From CAIUKX01 sp964580965 (GTDB lineage: Bacteria; Bacteroidota; Bacteroidia; Flavobacteriales_D; Crocinitomicaceae): 64,000 nt of DNA. Every line of letters begins with the position of its first letter. The stretch's first letter is position 1. Positions 53,452 through 62,349 of this stretch are shown piece after piece. The notes under the pieces were generated by a model. The model saw only the letters and a list, made by a program, of their open reading frames with translations. It ran no database searches and had not been told where the DNA came from. Position numbers and translations under genes: made by a program. Where the stretch lies: positions 1 through 64,000 of the forward strand of contig CAZOLZ010000002.1 in assembly GCA_964580965.1 (NCBI GenBank), written 5' to 3'.

Positions 53452-55140
53452 TTATTTAACCATTAACTTTTTCACTGACTGACCTACCTGAATAAAGTAA
53501 ACACCAGCTTTTAATGATCCAACATTGAAAGTTTCTGTGTTAGAAGAAACCTCTCTTGATTCAATTACCTTACCATCTGTAGATAATAATGAAATCATTC
53601 CATTTGGATTTTTTAATGATACATTAACGATATCACTTGAAGGGTTTGGATAAATAACAAAATCATTTAAAGAATTTTCATCAATACCAACTCCTGAAAG
53701 TAAATAAACTTCAATATCATCTACTCTTACATTACCTAATTTTGTAGGCGCTTGTGATGTTCCCGCTGTTTCTGCTCTACCCGCTATAGAGAAGTATCTC
53801 ACACCATCAGTTGACGCTACATAAATAACTGAATCTTTTTCCCAAGCACCATCCGGAGCATTAGGAGTAATAGCTGTAAAATCTCTAATTGTATCTAAAG
53901 TCGTAACATCATACTCTTCACCTGTTAAAATAGCAGTTTCACCATTTACTGGAGCATCAGAAGATTCATTTGATTTTCTGTAATATTTAATTACATAACT
54001 TGATCCCGCTGTTACCTCTACACAAGTTGTAAAAACATAAGTAGAATAAACACCCTCAGGCCAACCTGAAACCACATTTGGAGAGAAATATAAAGCTCCT
54101 GCTGAACCGTTGTTTGTGTACAATGAAGAGTTACCAAATGCACCACCTTGTCCAAGCCAAGTTTTATAAACACTAAACTTTTCTAAGTCCGTATCAAAAG
54201 TGTTTGTATAGTTTTCATTATCTAAATCAGTCAATAAAGAGTTAGCGAAGTAAATATAACCTGAAGTGTCATTTGCTAAATTAGCATCAGAAGCTACAGA
54301 AGCATATGATCTAATCTCGTGAAGATCTTCCGTAATTGTTGATATAGGTGTAGTAAAATAATACCACAACGAATCACCTCCTACAATATTATCAGTTACT
54401 GTTTCAGTTACTGGAGTTTCATTTCCAAGTTGATAAGAAACAGAAAAATTACTGATATCAGTATTCCCTGAATTAACAATTCTAGCAGCTACTGGAACAT
54501 CTGATAATCCACAATTAGCAACTCTGTAGAAATAATTCGTTCCATCGTCATAATTAGCTAAGATAACTGTCTCAATAACTTTAGCATCAACAAAAGGGGT
54601 GTTATTATCTAATACATTAACTGTACCCGTTATAACAGTTGGTGAAGGAACATCATAACCATCACCTGTAATCGTATAATTTACAGCTTGGTCTCCTGAA
54701 ACACCACCATCAATTGTTACATTTACTATAAAATCAATTGCAGAACCGTCAGCTACAATTCCACCAAATGTTAAGTCTCCACTCGTCCAAGTACAGGTCT
54801 GACCACTGATAGATAAATCTGCTGTAGGTTGACCCCAATCTGTTGCCATTAAAGGATCTGTACCACTATTAGGTGTAATACCTGTTGGAAAAGTTAATTC
54901 TAAAATTGCACCATACTCTAAATCAGAATTCGGAGAAAGTGTGAAACTTAAATCCATAGTTGAACCAGCGACATACGGTGAATTACAAGTAACAGATGCC
55001 GAAAGTGCTTTTTCTACAGAATTAGATTTAATTTTTGTTTCTTGGTTTTTAAAACCTCTCGTTTCTTTAATTGTAGTTTGTGAGTTTGCTGTTAATCCAA
55101 CAAAAGCTCCAACTACTAATAATAGTAATCTTTTTTTCAT
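53452..55140 (-). CDS. Exported protein with type A T9SS C-terminal sorting domain
   Basis: A 562-residue exported protein. Signal peptide is about 1-21 (MKKRLLLLVVGAFVGLTANSQ). Residues about 45-175 form an immunoglobulin-like strand-rich domain (DUF11-type appearance), followed by a 180-300 domain with NSGNTDISNFSVSYQL and a 300-470 region resembling a galactose-binding/jelly-roll fold. The last 80 residues are a type A Por sorting domain, IYPNPSSDIVNVSL near 490 and GVYFIQVGQSVKKLMVK at the end. Exported across the outer membrane and probably cell-attached; function unknown. It shares a near-identical C-terminus with the next gene. Confidence 0.88.
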   Translation of the reverse strand: MKKRLLLLVVGAFVGLTANSQTTIKETRGFKNQETKIKSNSVEKALSASVTCNSPYVAGSTMDLSFTLSPNSDLEYGAILELTFPTGITPNSGTDPLMATDWGQPTADLSISGQTCTWTSGDLTFGGIVADGSAIDFIVNVTIDGGVSGDQAVNYTITGDGYDVPSPTVITGTVNVLDNNTPFVDAKVIETVILANYDDGTNYFYRVANCGLSDVPVAARIVNSGNTDISNFSVSYQLGNETPVTETVTDNIVGGDSLWYYFTTPISTITEDLHEIRSYASVASDANLANDTSGYIYFANSLLTDLDNENYTNTFDTDLEKFSVYKTWLGQGGAFGNSSLYTNNGSAGALYFSPNVVSGWPEGVYSTYVFTTCVEVTAGSSYVIKYYRKSNESSDAPVNGETAILTGEEYDVTTLDTIRDFTAITPNAPDGAWEKDSVIYVASTDGVRYFSIAGRAETAGTSQAPTKLGNVRVDDIEVYLLSGVGIDENSLNDFVIYPNPSSDIVNVSLKNPNGMISLLSTDGKVIESREVSSNTETFNVGSLKAGVYFIQVGQSVKKLMVK

Positions 55141-55212
55141 AAATTGAGTTGTATTTAGTTAAACATTTGGCTAAAATAAACTATTTAAACGTAAATTACA
55201 ACTTTTGTAAAA

Positions 55213-55252
55213 ACACAAAAGGGTGTCCTAAAACTAGAACACCCTTTTGTGT
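55213..55252 (-). terminator. Terminator after the second T9SS gene
   Basis: Fourteen-bp stem (55213-55226 with 55239-55252); on the reverse strand it is followed by a T-rich run. Confidence 0.85.
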
Positions 55253-55279
55253 ATATTGATTACTTGAATATAATATACA

Positions 55280-56809
55280 TTACTTAACCATCAATTTCTG
55301 AACTGATTGACCTACTTGGATAAAGTAAATACCCGCATTTAATGATTCAACATTAAAAGTCTCTGTGTTAGATGAAATTACTCTAGATTCAATAACTTTC
55401 CCATCTGTAGATAGTAAAGAAATTGTACCATTTAAATTGTTTAATGACACATTTACTAAACCATTTGCTGGGTTAGGGTAAACTACAAATGAATTTGCAT
55501 TTAACTCATTAATGTTTGCACAATCTAAAACAGTAACATCTACAGAAGTATTATTAGCACACTGTCCATTGTCTGACGTAAAAACGTAAGTTGTAGTTCC
55601 AGCTGTTGTATTATCAATTGTAGCTGGAGACCAAGTACCTACTATAGAATTGTTAGAAGTTGTTGCTAAAGCTGGAGCAGTAGCGCCTACACAAAAATCA
55701 GCAATAGCATCAAAAGTAGGTGTAGTTTTACTGTTTACAGTAATAGTAAAGTTTTGATCATCTTGAAGCATTGAAGGTGAAGACCATGGCCAAGAAACAA
55801 CACTTGCTACAGCTGAATATGAACCACCTGTTGCATATGTATATGTACCAGCTTGACCATCTTGATAATCTGCTGTTGTATTTCCTTCATAATCATATCT
55901 TGTATAATATAATGTTGTTCCGTTTGCTTTAGAATCCCAAGCAAAATAATTTAAAATCGGGTTAGAAATATGACTAACATCTCCAGAGTTTGTAAATGTT
56001 ACATCTTCTCCTTCACACAACGTTGTTGTAGAAGCAGCAAAATCAGCAGTTACATCATAAGAGAAATTAGGTATGATGAAAAAATCAAAGTTATCTCTGA
56101 TTAAACCTAAAATATTAGCATTATTTGGTTCAACGGCTAAGATAGCAGCATCTCCTGTGAAAGGTAATGCAGTTTGATAAGGAGTACCCGAACCTAACAA
56201 ATCAATACCATTAAAGTAATTATGAGAATATGCAACAGCGACACTATCTCCAGCAGTTTGCATTGTTAAAATAACTAACATCGTATCATTTGAAGATACC
56301 GGAGTGTCAAATATAACTTCTTGCCATCCGTAAGTTGGAGTAAATGTTACGTCTTTTGAACCTAAAACTGCACTCATATCTTTATTGTAAACTGAAACGT
56401 TCACATTTGATCCAGCTGAATTTAGAGCATTCCCTAAATATCTCAAAGAGTTTAAAGTTAAATCTGCTTGAGCAGGAATACCTTGAAACAACATTTGCCA
56501 ATAAGTAGCTGAAGTTGTTTTTTCTTTAACAGTGTATGAATACAATCCTAAAGTATCAAAACCATAACCACCTTGAGATGGCGGAGTATCATTAAGGTAA
56601 GTGTTTAACTCTGAAGTATATCTAGAGTTGTTTTCCCAATAATAATAAGAGTTGTCTGATGTAACATTAGCTGTTTTTTGTGCAGCAAATTCTTTCTTTA
56701 GCTTTACGCTTTTAGGTTTTCCGATTTTTAACTTTTCATCGAACTTTACTTGCGCTGTTGCTGAAAAAGCAACTAAAGCTGTTAATGATAATAATAATCT
56801 TTTTTTCAT
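55280..56809 (-). CDS. Exported protein with type A T9SS C-terminal sorting domain
   Basis: A 509-residue exported protein (ATG at 56809; the frame runs 21 residues further upstream, but MKKRLLLSLTALVAFSATAQ is a standard signal peptide). Residues about 50-240 contain NVSVYNKDMSAVLGSKDV and a Sbs/lectin-like beta fold; about 265-360 resemble PKD-type repeats (ITFTNSG, NYFAWDSK), and one Ig-like segment is at about 370-430. The last 75 residues are a type A Por domain (VVYPNPANGLVNVSL, IYFIQVGQSVQKLMVK). Together with the preceding gene it forms a pair of diverged exported proteins with a shared tail. Confidence 0.86.
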   Translation of the reverse strand: MKKRLLLSLTALVAFSATAQVKFDEKLKIGKPKSVKLKKEFAAQKTANVTSDNSYYYWENNSRYTSELNTYLNDTPPSQGGYGFDTLGLYSYTVKEKTTSATYWQMLFQGIPAQADLTLNSLRYLGNALNSAGSNVNVSVYNKDMSAVLGSKDVTFTPTYGWQEVIFDTPVSSNDTMLVILTMQTAGDSVAVAYSHNYFNGIDLLGSGTPYQTALPFTGDAAILAVEPNNANILGLIRDNFDFFIIPNFSYDVTADFAASTTTLCEGEDVTFTNSGDVSHISNPILNYFAWDSKANGTTLYYTRYDYEGNTTADYQDGQAGTYTYATGGSYSAVASVVSWPWSSPSMLQDDQNFTITVNSKTTPTFDAIADFCVGATAPALATTSNNSIVGTWSPATIDNTTAGTTTYVFTSDNGQCANNTSVDVTVLDCANINELNANSFVVYPNPANGLVNVSLNNLNGTISLLSTDGKVIESRVISSNTETFNVESLNAGIYFIQVGQSVQKLMVK

Positions 56810-57071
56810 AAATTTATATTGTTTGTCGTTCAACATTTCAGCTAATTTATAGCAGGCATTTAGCTCATACAATTTTTAATCTATTAGTGGTTATCAAACC
56901 ATACACCAATAAATAAATAAATTTTTGATTATCAATATTTTAAACCTTTTTATTTGTGGTGAATTGGTAAGTTTTCAAGTGGTTAATAGTTGAGCTTTTT
57001 TTAATTTTTTTTGAAATATTTTAACTTGTTAAAAACCTAATTTGATCTAAAATATTTAGTTTTACAAGTGT

Positions 57072-58490
57072 ATGATATTAGAAAATTTTAAATCAAAACT
57101 TTTAGATAATTTAAAGTTCAGCCCATCAGTTGAACAATTAAATTCAATTGATTTATTTATTTCTTTTTTAAAATCTCAAACAAAATCTTGCTTCATATTA
57201 TCTGGATATGCTGGAACAGGAAAAACAAGTCTCATTTCAGGTATTGTGAAAACAAATAAAAACTTAAAGATCAAGACAAAGCTTCTTGCTCCAACTGGAC
57301 GAGCAGCAAAAGTATTTTCGAATTATTCTAGTGAAAAAGCATACACAATTCATAAATTCATATATCGACGAAGTCAAAAAATTGGAGATAATATCACATT
57401 AAATTTGTCCCCAAATCTTTACAAAAACTCACTTTTCATTGTAGATGAAGCCTCGATGATTGGAGAATATAATCTTTCTAAAGGAATTGTTTCTGAAAGA
57501 AATTTATTAGAAGATTTGTTTGAATATGTATATTCAGGTGAAAATTGCAAGCTACTTATCGTTGGTGATCAAGGTCAACTTCCACCTGTAGGAAGTAACG
57601 AATCTCCTGCTTTAAATAAAGAGTACCTGGAAAATATTTTTCCTACCATAAATTTCTTTGAATCAAATTTAAAAAAAATACATCGACAAAAAGATGATTC
57701 ATTGATTTTAGAAAACGCAACCTCTATTAGAAATCAAAAAAACAAGTTCACATACCCTCAAATTAAACTTGATAGTAGGAAAGATTTACAAAGTATAAAT
57801 GGTCAAGATTTACAAGAAAAAATCGAAAATGCCATATCATTTTATGGAGAAGACGAAGTAATCATTATAACAAGATCAAATAAATGGGCTAATCAATATA
57901 ATCAAAATTACAGAGCAAAAATATTGTGGTATGAAGAAGAGCTCTGCAATAATGATCTTATTTTAAATGTTAAAAACAATTATTTTTGGATAGATGAACA
58001 ATCTGAAGCAGGCTTTATTGCTAATGGAGAAATCTTAAAAATAAACCGTGTAATCAAAGAAGTTTTTATTTATGAAACAAGGTTTATTAAAGCTCTTGTA
58101 AATCTAATTGACTATCCCTCATTAGGAGATTTTGAAGTTTTACTCTTACCTGAAACGCTAACAATCGATGGACCTAATTTATCCAGAGAAAGGATGAAAG
58201 AACTCTTTTTTGAAATTGAAAAAGATTATTTAGATGAGAGAAATAAAAAGAAAAGATATGATTCAATTCTTAAAAATCCATATTTCAACGCCATACAAAT
58301 AAAATACGCATACGCTTTAACTTGTCATAAATCACAAGGGGGACAATGGGACTGTGTATTTATAGATGCTGGTTATTTATCTGAAGATGATATAAACCCA
58401 GAATATTTTAGGTGGTTGTATACTGCTTTGACAAGAGCAAAAAAGCAGGTTTACCTCATCAATTTCAAAGAAGAATACTTTTTAGATTAA
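57072..58490 (+). CDS. RecD-like ATP-dependent DNA helicase
   Basis: SF1B helicase of the RecD2/Pif1-like kind, 472 residues. Walker A LSGYAGTGKTSLIS near 43-56, LLAPTGRAAKVFS near 74-86, Walker B IVDEASMI near 124-131, QGQLPPVGS near 166-174 and, at the C-terminus, YALTCHKSQGGQWDCVFID near 415-433 with WLYTALTRAKKQVYL near 451-465. It lacks the long N-terminal extension of RecD2, as in many Bacteroidota proteins. Substrate and partner are unknown; no RecBC is near. Confidence 0.9.
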   Translation: MILENFKSKLLDNLKFSPSVEQLNSIDLFISFLKSQTKSCFILSGYAGTGKTSLISGIVKTNKNLKIKTKLLAPTGRAAKVFSNYSSEKAYTIHKFIYRRSQKIGDNITLNLSPNLYKNSLFIVDEASMIGEYNLSKGIVSERNLLEDLFEYVYSGENCKLLIVGDQGQLPPVGSNESPALNKEYLENIFPTINFFESNLKKIHRQKDDSLILENATSIRNQKNKFTYPQIKLDSRKDLQSINGQDLQEKIENAISFYGEDEVIIITRSNKWANQYNQNYRAKILWYEEELCNNDLILNVKNNYFWIDEQSEAGFIANGEILKINRVIKEVFIYETRFIKALVNLIDYPSLGDFEVLLLPETLTIDGPNLSRERMKELFFEIEKDYLDERNKKKRYDSILKNPYFNAIQIKYAYALTCHKSQGGQWDCVFIDAGYLSEDDINPEYFRWLYTALTRAKKQVYLINFKEEYFLD

Positions 58491-58506
58491 TAATAAGAGA
58501 AAAGAA

Positions 58507-58923
58507 CTACAAGTTTTCTGTTACCAAATTTTTAATATCAGCAGCAGAATGTCCACCACCATTTAATCTTGAAACCTCTGCTCCATCTTTTAAAATAACA
58601 ATCACAGGAAAACCTTGCACATCATAATACTCTAAAATTTCTGGATAATCATCATACTCAACTTCACCAAAAAACACTTGTGAAAGCTCTTGATCTGTTG
58701 CTACCTCGGTTACAGCAGGACGTTGAGCTTGACAAACAGAACACCAACTTGCATGGAAAAATATTAAAGATACTCCCGAGCTTGTTTTTGAAGTTATGTC
58801 CGACAAAGAAACAATCGAATTTAAACCAACAACAGGCTCGTGAACAGATTCATCTTGTTGAATTACTTCTTTCTTACACCCAAAAAATAGTAGAACTACT
58901 GATAACAATAAAAAATACCTCAT
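58507..58923 (-). CDS. Lipoprotein thioredoxin-like protein
   Basis: A 138-residue thioredoxin-fold lipoprotein: lipobox LFFGC with Cys16, then the redox motif WCSVC (Cys61 and Cys64) in FFHASWCSVCQAQRP, and cis-Pro in GFPVIVI near 108. It is envelope-located, so it may deliver reductant or act as a disulfide exchanger. The dipeptide between the cysteines (Ser-Val) differs from thioredoxin Gly-Pro, suggesting a different redox potential. It is convergent with the RecD-like helicase gene, 16 bases apart. Confidence 0.87.
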   Translation of the reverse strand: MRYFLLLSVVLLFFGCKKEVIQQDESVHEPVVGLNSIVSLSDITSKTSSGVSLIFFHASWCSVCQAQRPAVTEVATDQELSQVFFGEVEYDDYPEILEYYDVQGFPVIVILKDGAEVSRLNGGGHSAADIKNLVTENL

Positions 58924-58970
58924 TAAAAAAAATAGTTTTGATTATAACGCTTAAAAATAAACATTATTGC

Positions 58971-59001
58971 AAAAAAAAAGCTTCAACAATGTTGAAGCTT
59001 T
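58971..59001 (-). terminator. Terminator of the tRNA cluster
   Basis: Eleven-bp stem (58977-58987 with 58991-59001, 3-nt loop) and a T9 run on the reverse strand, right after tRNA-Asp. Confidence 0.92.
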
Positions 59002-59019
59002 AGCGATTTTTAACCTGAG

Positions 59020-59093
59020 CGGTCTGGACGGGACTCGAACCCGCGACCTCCGCCGTGACAGGGCGGCATTCTAACCAACTGAACTACCAGACC
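59020..59093 (-). tRNA. tRNA-Asp(GTC)
   Basis: Reverse-strand cloverleaf of 74 bases. Acceptor GGTCTGG pairs with CCAGACC, discriminator G; anticodon stem CCGCC/GGCGG with loop CTGTCAC and anticodon GTC; T arm GCGGGTTCGAGTCCCGT. No CCA is encoded. Confidence 0.97.
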
Positions 59094-59174
59094 AATATTT
59101 TGAGCATTAAGCTTTCAGAAACATCTGAATTTATAAAATATTGTTCAAAAATTACTTTACGCTAAAAGTAATTG

Positions 59175-59204
59175 CAAATCTAAACATTATTTTTGAAACC
59201 ACAA
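59175..59204 (-). promoter_or_regulatory. Promoter of tRNA-Asp
   Basis: Reverse-strand TTG (59204-59202), 19-base spacer, TAGATTTG (59182-59175). Good fit to the Bacteroidota consensus. Confidence 0.7.
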
Positions 59205-59228
59205 GTAGTTTTAAAAATAATTTTTTTG

Positions 59229-59302
59229 TGATCCCGAATGGATTCGAACCATTGACCTACTGCTTAGAAGGCAGTTGCTCTATCCAGCTGAGCTACGGAA
59301 CC
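59229..59302 (-). tRNA. tRNA-Arg(TCT)
   Basis: Reverse-strand cloverleaf, 74 bases; acceptor GGTTCCG with CGGGATC (two G-U pairs), discriminator A; anticodon stem ACTGC/GCAGT with loop CTTCTAA, anticodon TCT. No CCA encoded. Confidence 0.96.
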
Positions 59303-59368
59303 ATTATGATTCTTGTAAGCAGCTATGCTTGTTAATCGAGAATCATTAGTCTTAAATATTAAAAAGTG

Positions 59369-59443
59369 TCGGGGTGGCAGGATTCGAACCTGCGACCTCC
59401 TGGTCCCAAACCAGGCGCGATGACCGGGCTACGCTACACCCCG
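59369..59443 (-). tRNA. tRNA-Pro(TGG)
   Basis: Reverse-strand cloverleaf, 75 bases; acceptor CGGGGTG with CACCCCG, discriminator A; anticodon stem CCTGG/CCAGG with loop TTTGGGA, anticodon TGG. No CCA encoded. No promoter box is seen between Pro and Arg, so these may be co-transcribed. Confidence 0.97.
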
Positions 59444-59495
59444 AAAACTAATTTATTTCAATTCAAATTCAAAACCGTTGTTCTGAATTGGTGTG

Positions 59496-59525
59496 CAAAG
59501 ATACTTTAATAATTCATAAATACAA
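59496..59525 (-). promoter_or_regulatory. Promoter of tRNA-Pro
   Basis: Reverse-strand TTG (59525-59523), 19-base spacer, TATCTTTG (59503-59496), followed by C. Confidence 0.7.
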
Positions 59526-59543
59526 GCATTTTGCAAAAAAAAG

Positions 59544-59630
59544 CGGAGAGTGGGGGATTCGAACCCCCGGTACGGTTACCCGTACGTCAGTTTAGCAAAC
59601 TGGTGGTTTCAGCCACTCACCCAACCCTCC
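59544..59630 (-). tRNA. tRNA-Ser(GCT)
   Basis: Reverse-strand class II tRNA, 87 bases, with the long variable arm expected of serine tRNAs (GTACGGGTAACCGTAC region). Acceptor GGAGGGT with ACTCTCC, discriminator G; anticodon loop TTGCTAA, anticodon GCT. No CCA encoded. Confidence 0.96.
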
Positions 59631-59655
59631 TGTTGTCTTCAAAAGAACGTGGGTG

Positions 59656-59684
59656 CAAAATTAATAAAATCATCGATTTAACAA
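59656..59684 (-). promoter_or_regulatory. Promoter of tRNA-Ser
   Basis: Reverse-strand TTG (59684-59682), 18-base spacer, TAATTTTG (59663-59656), followed by C. Confidence 0.7.
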
Positions 59685-59740
59685 TCATTTTTAAAAAAAA
59701 TAATTTAAGCTTAAAAAAAACTTACAACTAACAAAACCTT

Positions 59741-60310
59741 CTAAAATAAAAAAGTATCTGTCATCCAATAAGTTGTGAATAAATCAAACAAGATTAAAAT
59801 CCATAAATTACTTGAAGCTTTTTTATTGTATATTGGTCTTAATAATATAGCTGAGATAAATAAAACCAAAGTTGAAAGCATCTGAAAAGAATTGATAAAA
59901 AATAAAACCCCCGTTAAAATTATATAAAAGGGTATTAAAATTTTTAAATTCAAAACCTCTTGCCTACTCCAATTTATGAATAAAAATAAAAGCAGGGATA
60001 TTTTAATGAGAACAGTTAAATCAAAGAAAAAAGTTGAAACTAAAAATTGATAATTCTCAACACTAAGTATTAGCCTTAATAAAAATTGGCTACAAATAAG
60101 TTCAATGAGCGCATAAATACTCAGAATAATAAGCTCAGCCTTTCCAATCTTAAATCTTTCATAATACAACGAAATAATAACAGCTGTGAAAATGATAACC
60201 TCATTTAATGGTAAAGGAAAAAGAAAACTCCCTTTTGATAGAAAAAAATATCCAGCATAAAATACTTGAGTAGCAATCAAGCCTGAAACTAATTTTCCAA
60301 CCTTAGTCAT
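59741..60310 (-). CDS. Integral membrane protein, unknown function
   Basis: A 189-residue protein with about six transmembrane segments and few polar loops (SLYYERFKIGKAE, FLFINWSRQEVLN). No recognised motif or catalytic residue. The first hydrophobic stretch begins with FYAGYFFLSKGSFLF near 17-31. It overlaps the stop of map by 4 bases (ATGA-like) and so is translated after it. Perhaps a YhhN-like or small integral membrane protein of Flavobacteria; no function assigned. Confidence 0.7.
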   Translation of the reverse strand: MTKVGKLVSGLIATQVFYAGYFFLSKGSFLFPLPLNEVIIFTAVIISLYYERFKIGKAELIILSIYALIELICSQFLLRLILSVENYQFLVSTFFFDLTVLIKISLLLFLFINWSRQEVLNLKILIPFYIILTGVLFFINSFQMLSTLVLFISAILLRPIYNKKASSNLWILILFDLFTTYWMTDTFLF

Positions 60311-61086
60311 TTTTTGTTAGCCAAAGCTTCTTCAACAAACTTAAATGTAGATAGAACTTCAGGTTTTCCGTTAACAACAGCTACATTATGTTCAAAATGA
60401 GCACTAGGTTTACCGTCTAATGTGACTATAGTCCATTCATCTGAAAGCGTTTTAACTTTATGAGTACCCATATTTATCATCGGCTCAATTGCAATGGTTA
60501 AACCTTCCATGATTTTTTTCCCTGCCCCTCTCTTACCATAATTTGGAACCTGTGGTTCTTCGTGCAATGTCTTTCCCAGACCATGACCAACCAAATCCCT
60601 TACAACACCATAACCATGTTTTTCGGCGTGTTGTTGTATCGCAAAACCTATATCACCTATCCTGTTCCCTACTTTTGTTTCTTGTATTCCAATTTCTAAA
60701 CACTCCTTAGTAACTTGAAGCAATTTCTTTTTCTCTGGACTAACCTCACCAACTTCAAAAGTATAAGCATGATCACCATAATACCCCTTATACAATGCAC
60801 CACAATCTACCGAAACAATATCACCTTCTTCAATTTTTCTATCAGTAGGTAAACCATGAACAACCTGATCATTTATCGATATAAGAAGTGTACTAGGACA
60901 CCCATATAAACCTTTAAATCCTGGCTTTGCATCTTGTGACAAGATATACTCCTCTGCTAACTCATCTAAATATTTTGGAGTAATACCTGGTTTTATCGCT
61001 TCTGCTATTTTACCTAAAGTTCTACTCACAATTTGGGCAGCTTCTTTCATTATCTCAATCTCAGCCGGCGATTTATATTTTATCAT
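60307..61086 (-). CDS. map: Methionine aminopeptidase, type I
   Basis: Removes the initiator Met from nascent proteins. Metal and catalytic residues are visible: Asp in VSVDCGALYKGYYGDHA near 99 and 110, His in RDLVGHGLGKTLHEEPQVPN near 173, Glu in AIEPMIN near 209 and the final Glu in AHFEHNVAV near 239. The start at 61086 (MIKYKSPAEIEIMK) matches relatives; an upstream ATG at 61107 adds MNLFNRY. A TACTTTTG box at 61122-61129 would start the transcript near 61115, so either start is possible. It heads the pair with the membrane protein. Confidence 0.94.
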   Translation of the reverse strand: MIKYKSPAEIEIMKEAAQIVSRTLGKIAEAIKPGITPKYLDELAEEYILSQDAKPGFKGLYGCPSTLLISINDQVVHGLPTDRKIEEGDIVSVDCGALYKGYYGDHAYTFEVGEVSPEKKKLLQVTKECLEIGIQETKVGNRIGDIGFAIQQHAEKHGYGVVRDLVGHGLGKTLHEEPQVPNYGKRGAGKKIMEGLTIAIEPMINMGTHKVKTLSDEWTIVTLDGKPSAHFEHNVAVVNGKPEVLSTFKFVEEALANKK

Positions 61087-61121
61087 ATATCTGTTGAATA
61101 AATTCATTATTGTTCTTTTTA

Positions 61122-61129
61122 CAAAAGTA
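61122..61129 (-). promoter_or_regulatory. -7 element of map
   Basis: Reverse-strand TACTTTTG; predicted transcription start is about 30 bases before the ATG at 61086. Confidence 0.5.
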
Positions 61130-61283
61130 ATATTAATAAACGAAATTAAGATTGATAAAACACTTTATAATAAATCAAAACCTAAACAAATGTTTAACAT
61201 TTAGGTAAAAAAATTAAACAAAATTCTTGTTTGAAGTCTTTTTTTTGTTTAAGTTTATCAAAAATTAATAAAACAAAATCATT

Positions 61284-61691
61284 TTGAAAGCAACAATAAT
61301 CAGAAAAGAACATTTTAACTCTGCTCACAGATTACATAATGAAAATTGGACACCAAAAAAAAATAAAGAAGTATTTGGTAAATGTAATAATCCAAATTTT
61401 CACGGACACAATTACTTGTTAGAGGTTCATGTAACAGGAGAAATTGACCTTGATACAGGTTATGTTATTGACACTAAAATTCTTTCTCAAATTTTGAAAG
61501 AACATGTAACAAATGTTTTTGATCACAAAAATTTAAATCTAGATGTAGATTATTTTAAAAAACTTAATCCAACTGCAGAGAACATTGCAATGGTTATTTT
61601 TAACATTGTAAAAGAACGATTGGATGATAATTACGAACTTAAAATCAAACTTTATGAAACTGAAAGAAACGCAGTTGAATTTCATGGATAA
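61284..61691 (+). CDS. 6-pyruvoyl-tetrahydropterin synthase family protein (COG0720)
   Basis: Zinc enzyme that converts dihydroneopterin triphosphate to 6-pyruvoyltetrahydropterin or, in QueD, to 6-carboxytetrahydropterin. The 135-residue protein has zinc ligands His15 (NSAHRLHN), His40 and His42, with catalytic Cys34. The C-x5-HGH spacing (CNNPNFHGH) is that of eukaryote-like PTPS, whereas QueD has C-x3-HGH. VFDHKNLNLDV near 79-89 and the Glu of LYETERN near 127 are conserved. The start is TTG (no ATG is available), but it aligns with relatives. It overlaps folE by 8 bases. Confidence 0.9.
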   Translation: MKATIIRKEHFNSAHRLHNENWTPKKNKEVFGKCNNPNFHGHNYLLEVHVTGEIDLDTGYVIDTKILSQILKEHVTNVFDHKNLNLDVDYFKKLNPTAENIAMVIFNIVKERLDDNYELKIKLYETERNAVEFHG

Positions 61692-62349
61692 CAATCTTGA
61701 AAATTTAACAATCGAAGAAATTGGTGACAACCATTACTTTACAGGTATTGAAACACCATTAAGGTCTGATGCTTTTGACTTATCAGATGATGAAAAAAAA
61801 GAAAAAATAGCTTTCCATTTCAAAGCAATAATGGAAACTTTAGGTTTAGACTTAACTGATGATTCACTTCAAGGAACTCCCAAAAGAGTTGCTAAAATGT
61901 ATGTTGAGGAAATTTTCAGTGGTTTAAACCCTAAAAATAAACCGAAGATAGCCCTTTTTGAAAATAAGTATAAATATGATCAAATGCTGGTTGAGAAAGA
62001 TATTTTGCTTTATTCAAATTGTGAGCATCACTTTTTACCAATTTATGGCAAAGCACACATAGCCTATATATCTAACGGGAAAGTTATAGGGTTATCCAAA
62101 CTAAATCGAATTGTTAATTATTTTGCTAAAAGACCTCAAGTTCAAGAAAGATTATCAGTTCAAATTGGTGAAGAATTGAAATCTATTCTAAATACCGAGG
62201 ACGTAGCGGTTTTAATTGAAGCAAAACATTTGTGTGTTTCTTCTAGAGGTATACAAGATGATCAATCTTCAACTGTTACGTCATATTATAGTGGACAATT
62301 CAAATCAGACACAAAAATTCAAGAATTCTTAAATTTAATAAATAGATAA
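61684..62349 (+). CDS. folE: GTP cyclohydrolase I
   Basis: Converts GTP to dihydroneopterin triphosphate, the first step of folate and biopterin synthesis. 221 residues from the ATG at 61684; the frame extends 20 residues upstream but is inside the previous gene. Zinc ligands Cys and His lie in YSNCEHHFLPIYGKAHIAY near 116-134, a third Cys in AKHLCVSSRG near 188. GLSKLNRIVNYFAKRPQVQE near 142-161 is conserved. The start overlaps the PTPS gene stop by 8 bases, and the stop overlaps the SDR start by one base. Confidence 0.96.
   Translation: MDNNLENLTIEEIGDNHYFTGIETPLRSDAFDLSDDEKKEKIAFHFKAIMETLGLDLTDDSLQGTPKRVAKMYVEEIFSGLNPKNKPKIALFENKYKYDQMLVEKDILLYSNCEHHFLPIYGKAHIAYISNGKVIGLSKLNRIVNYFAKRPQVQERLSVQIGEELKSILNTEDVAVLIEAKHLCVSSRGIQDDQSSTVTSYYSGQFKSDTKIQEFLNLINR

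Noticed and set aside
59141..59335. Forward ORFs across the tRNA cluster
   Set aside because: They are translated tRNA genes and spacers, not proteins; one contains the antisense of tRNA-Arg.
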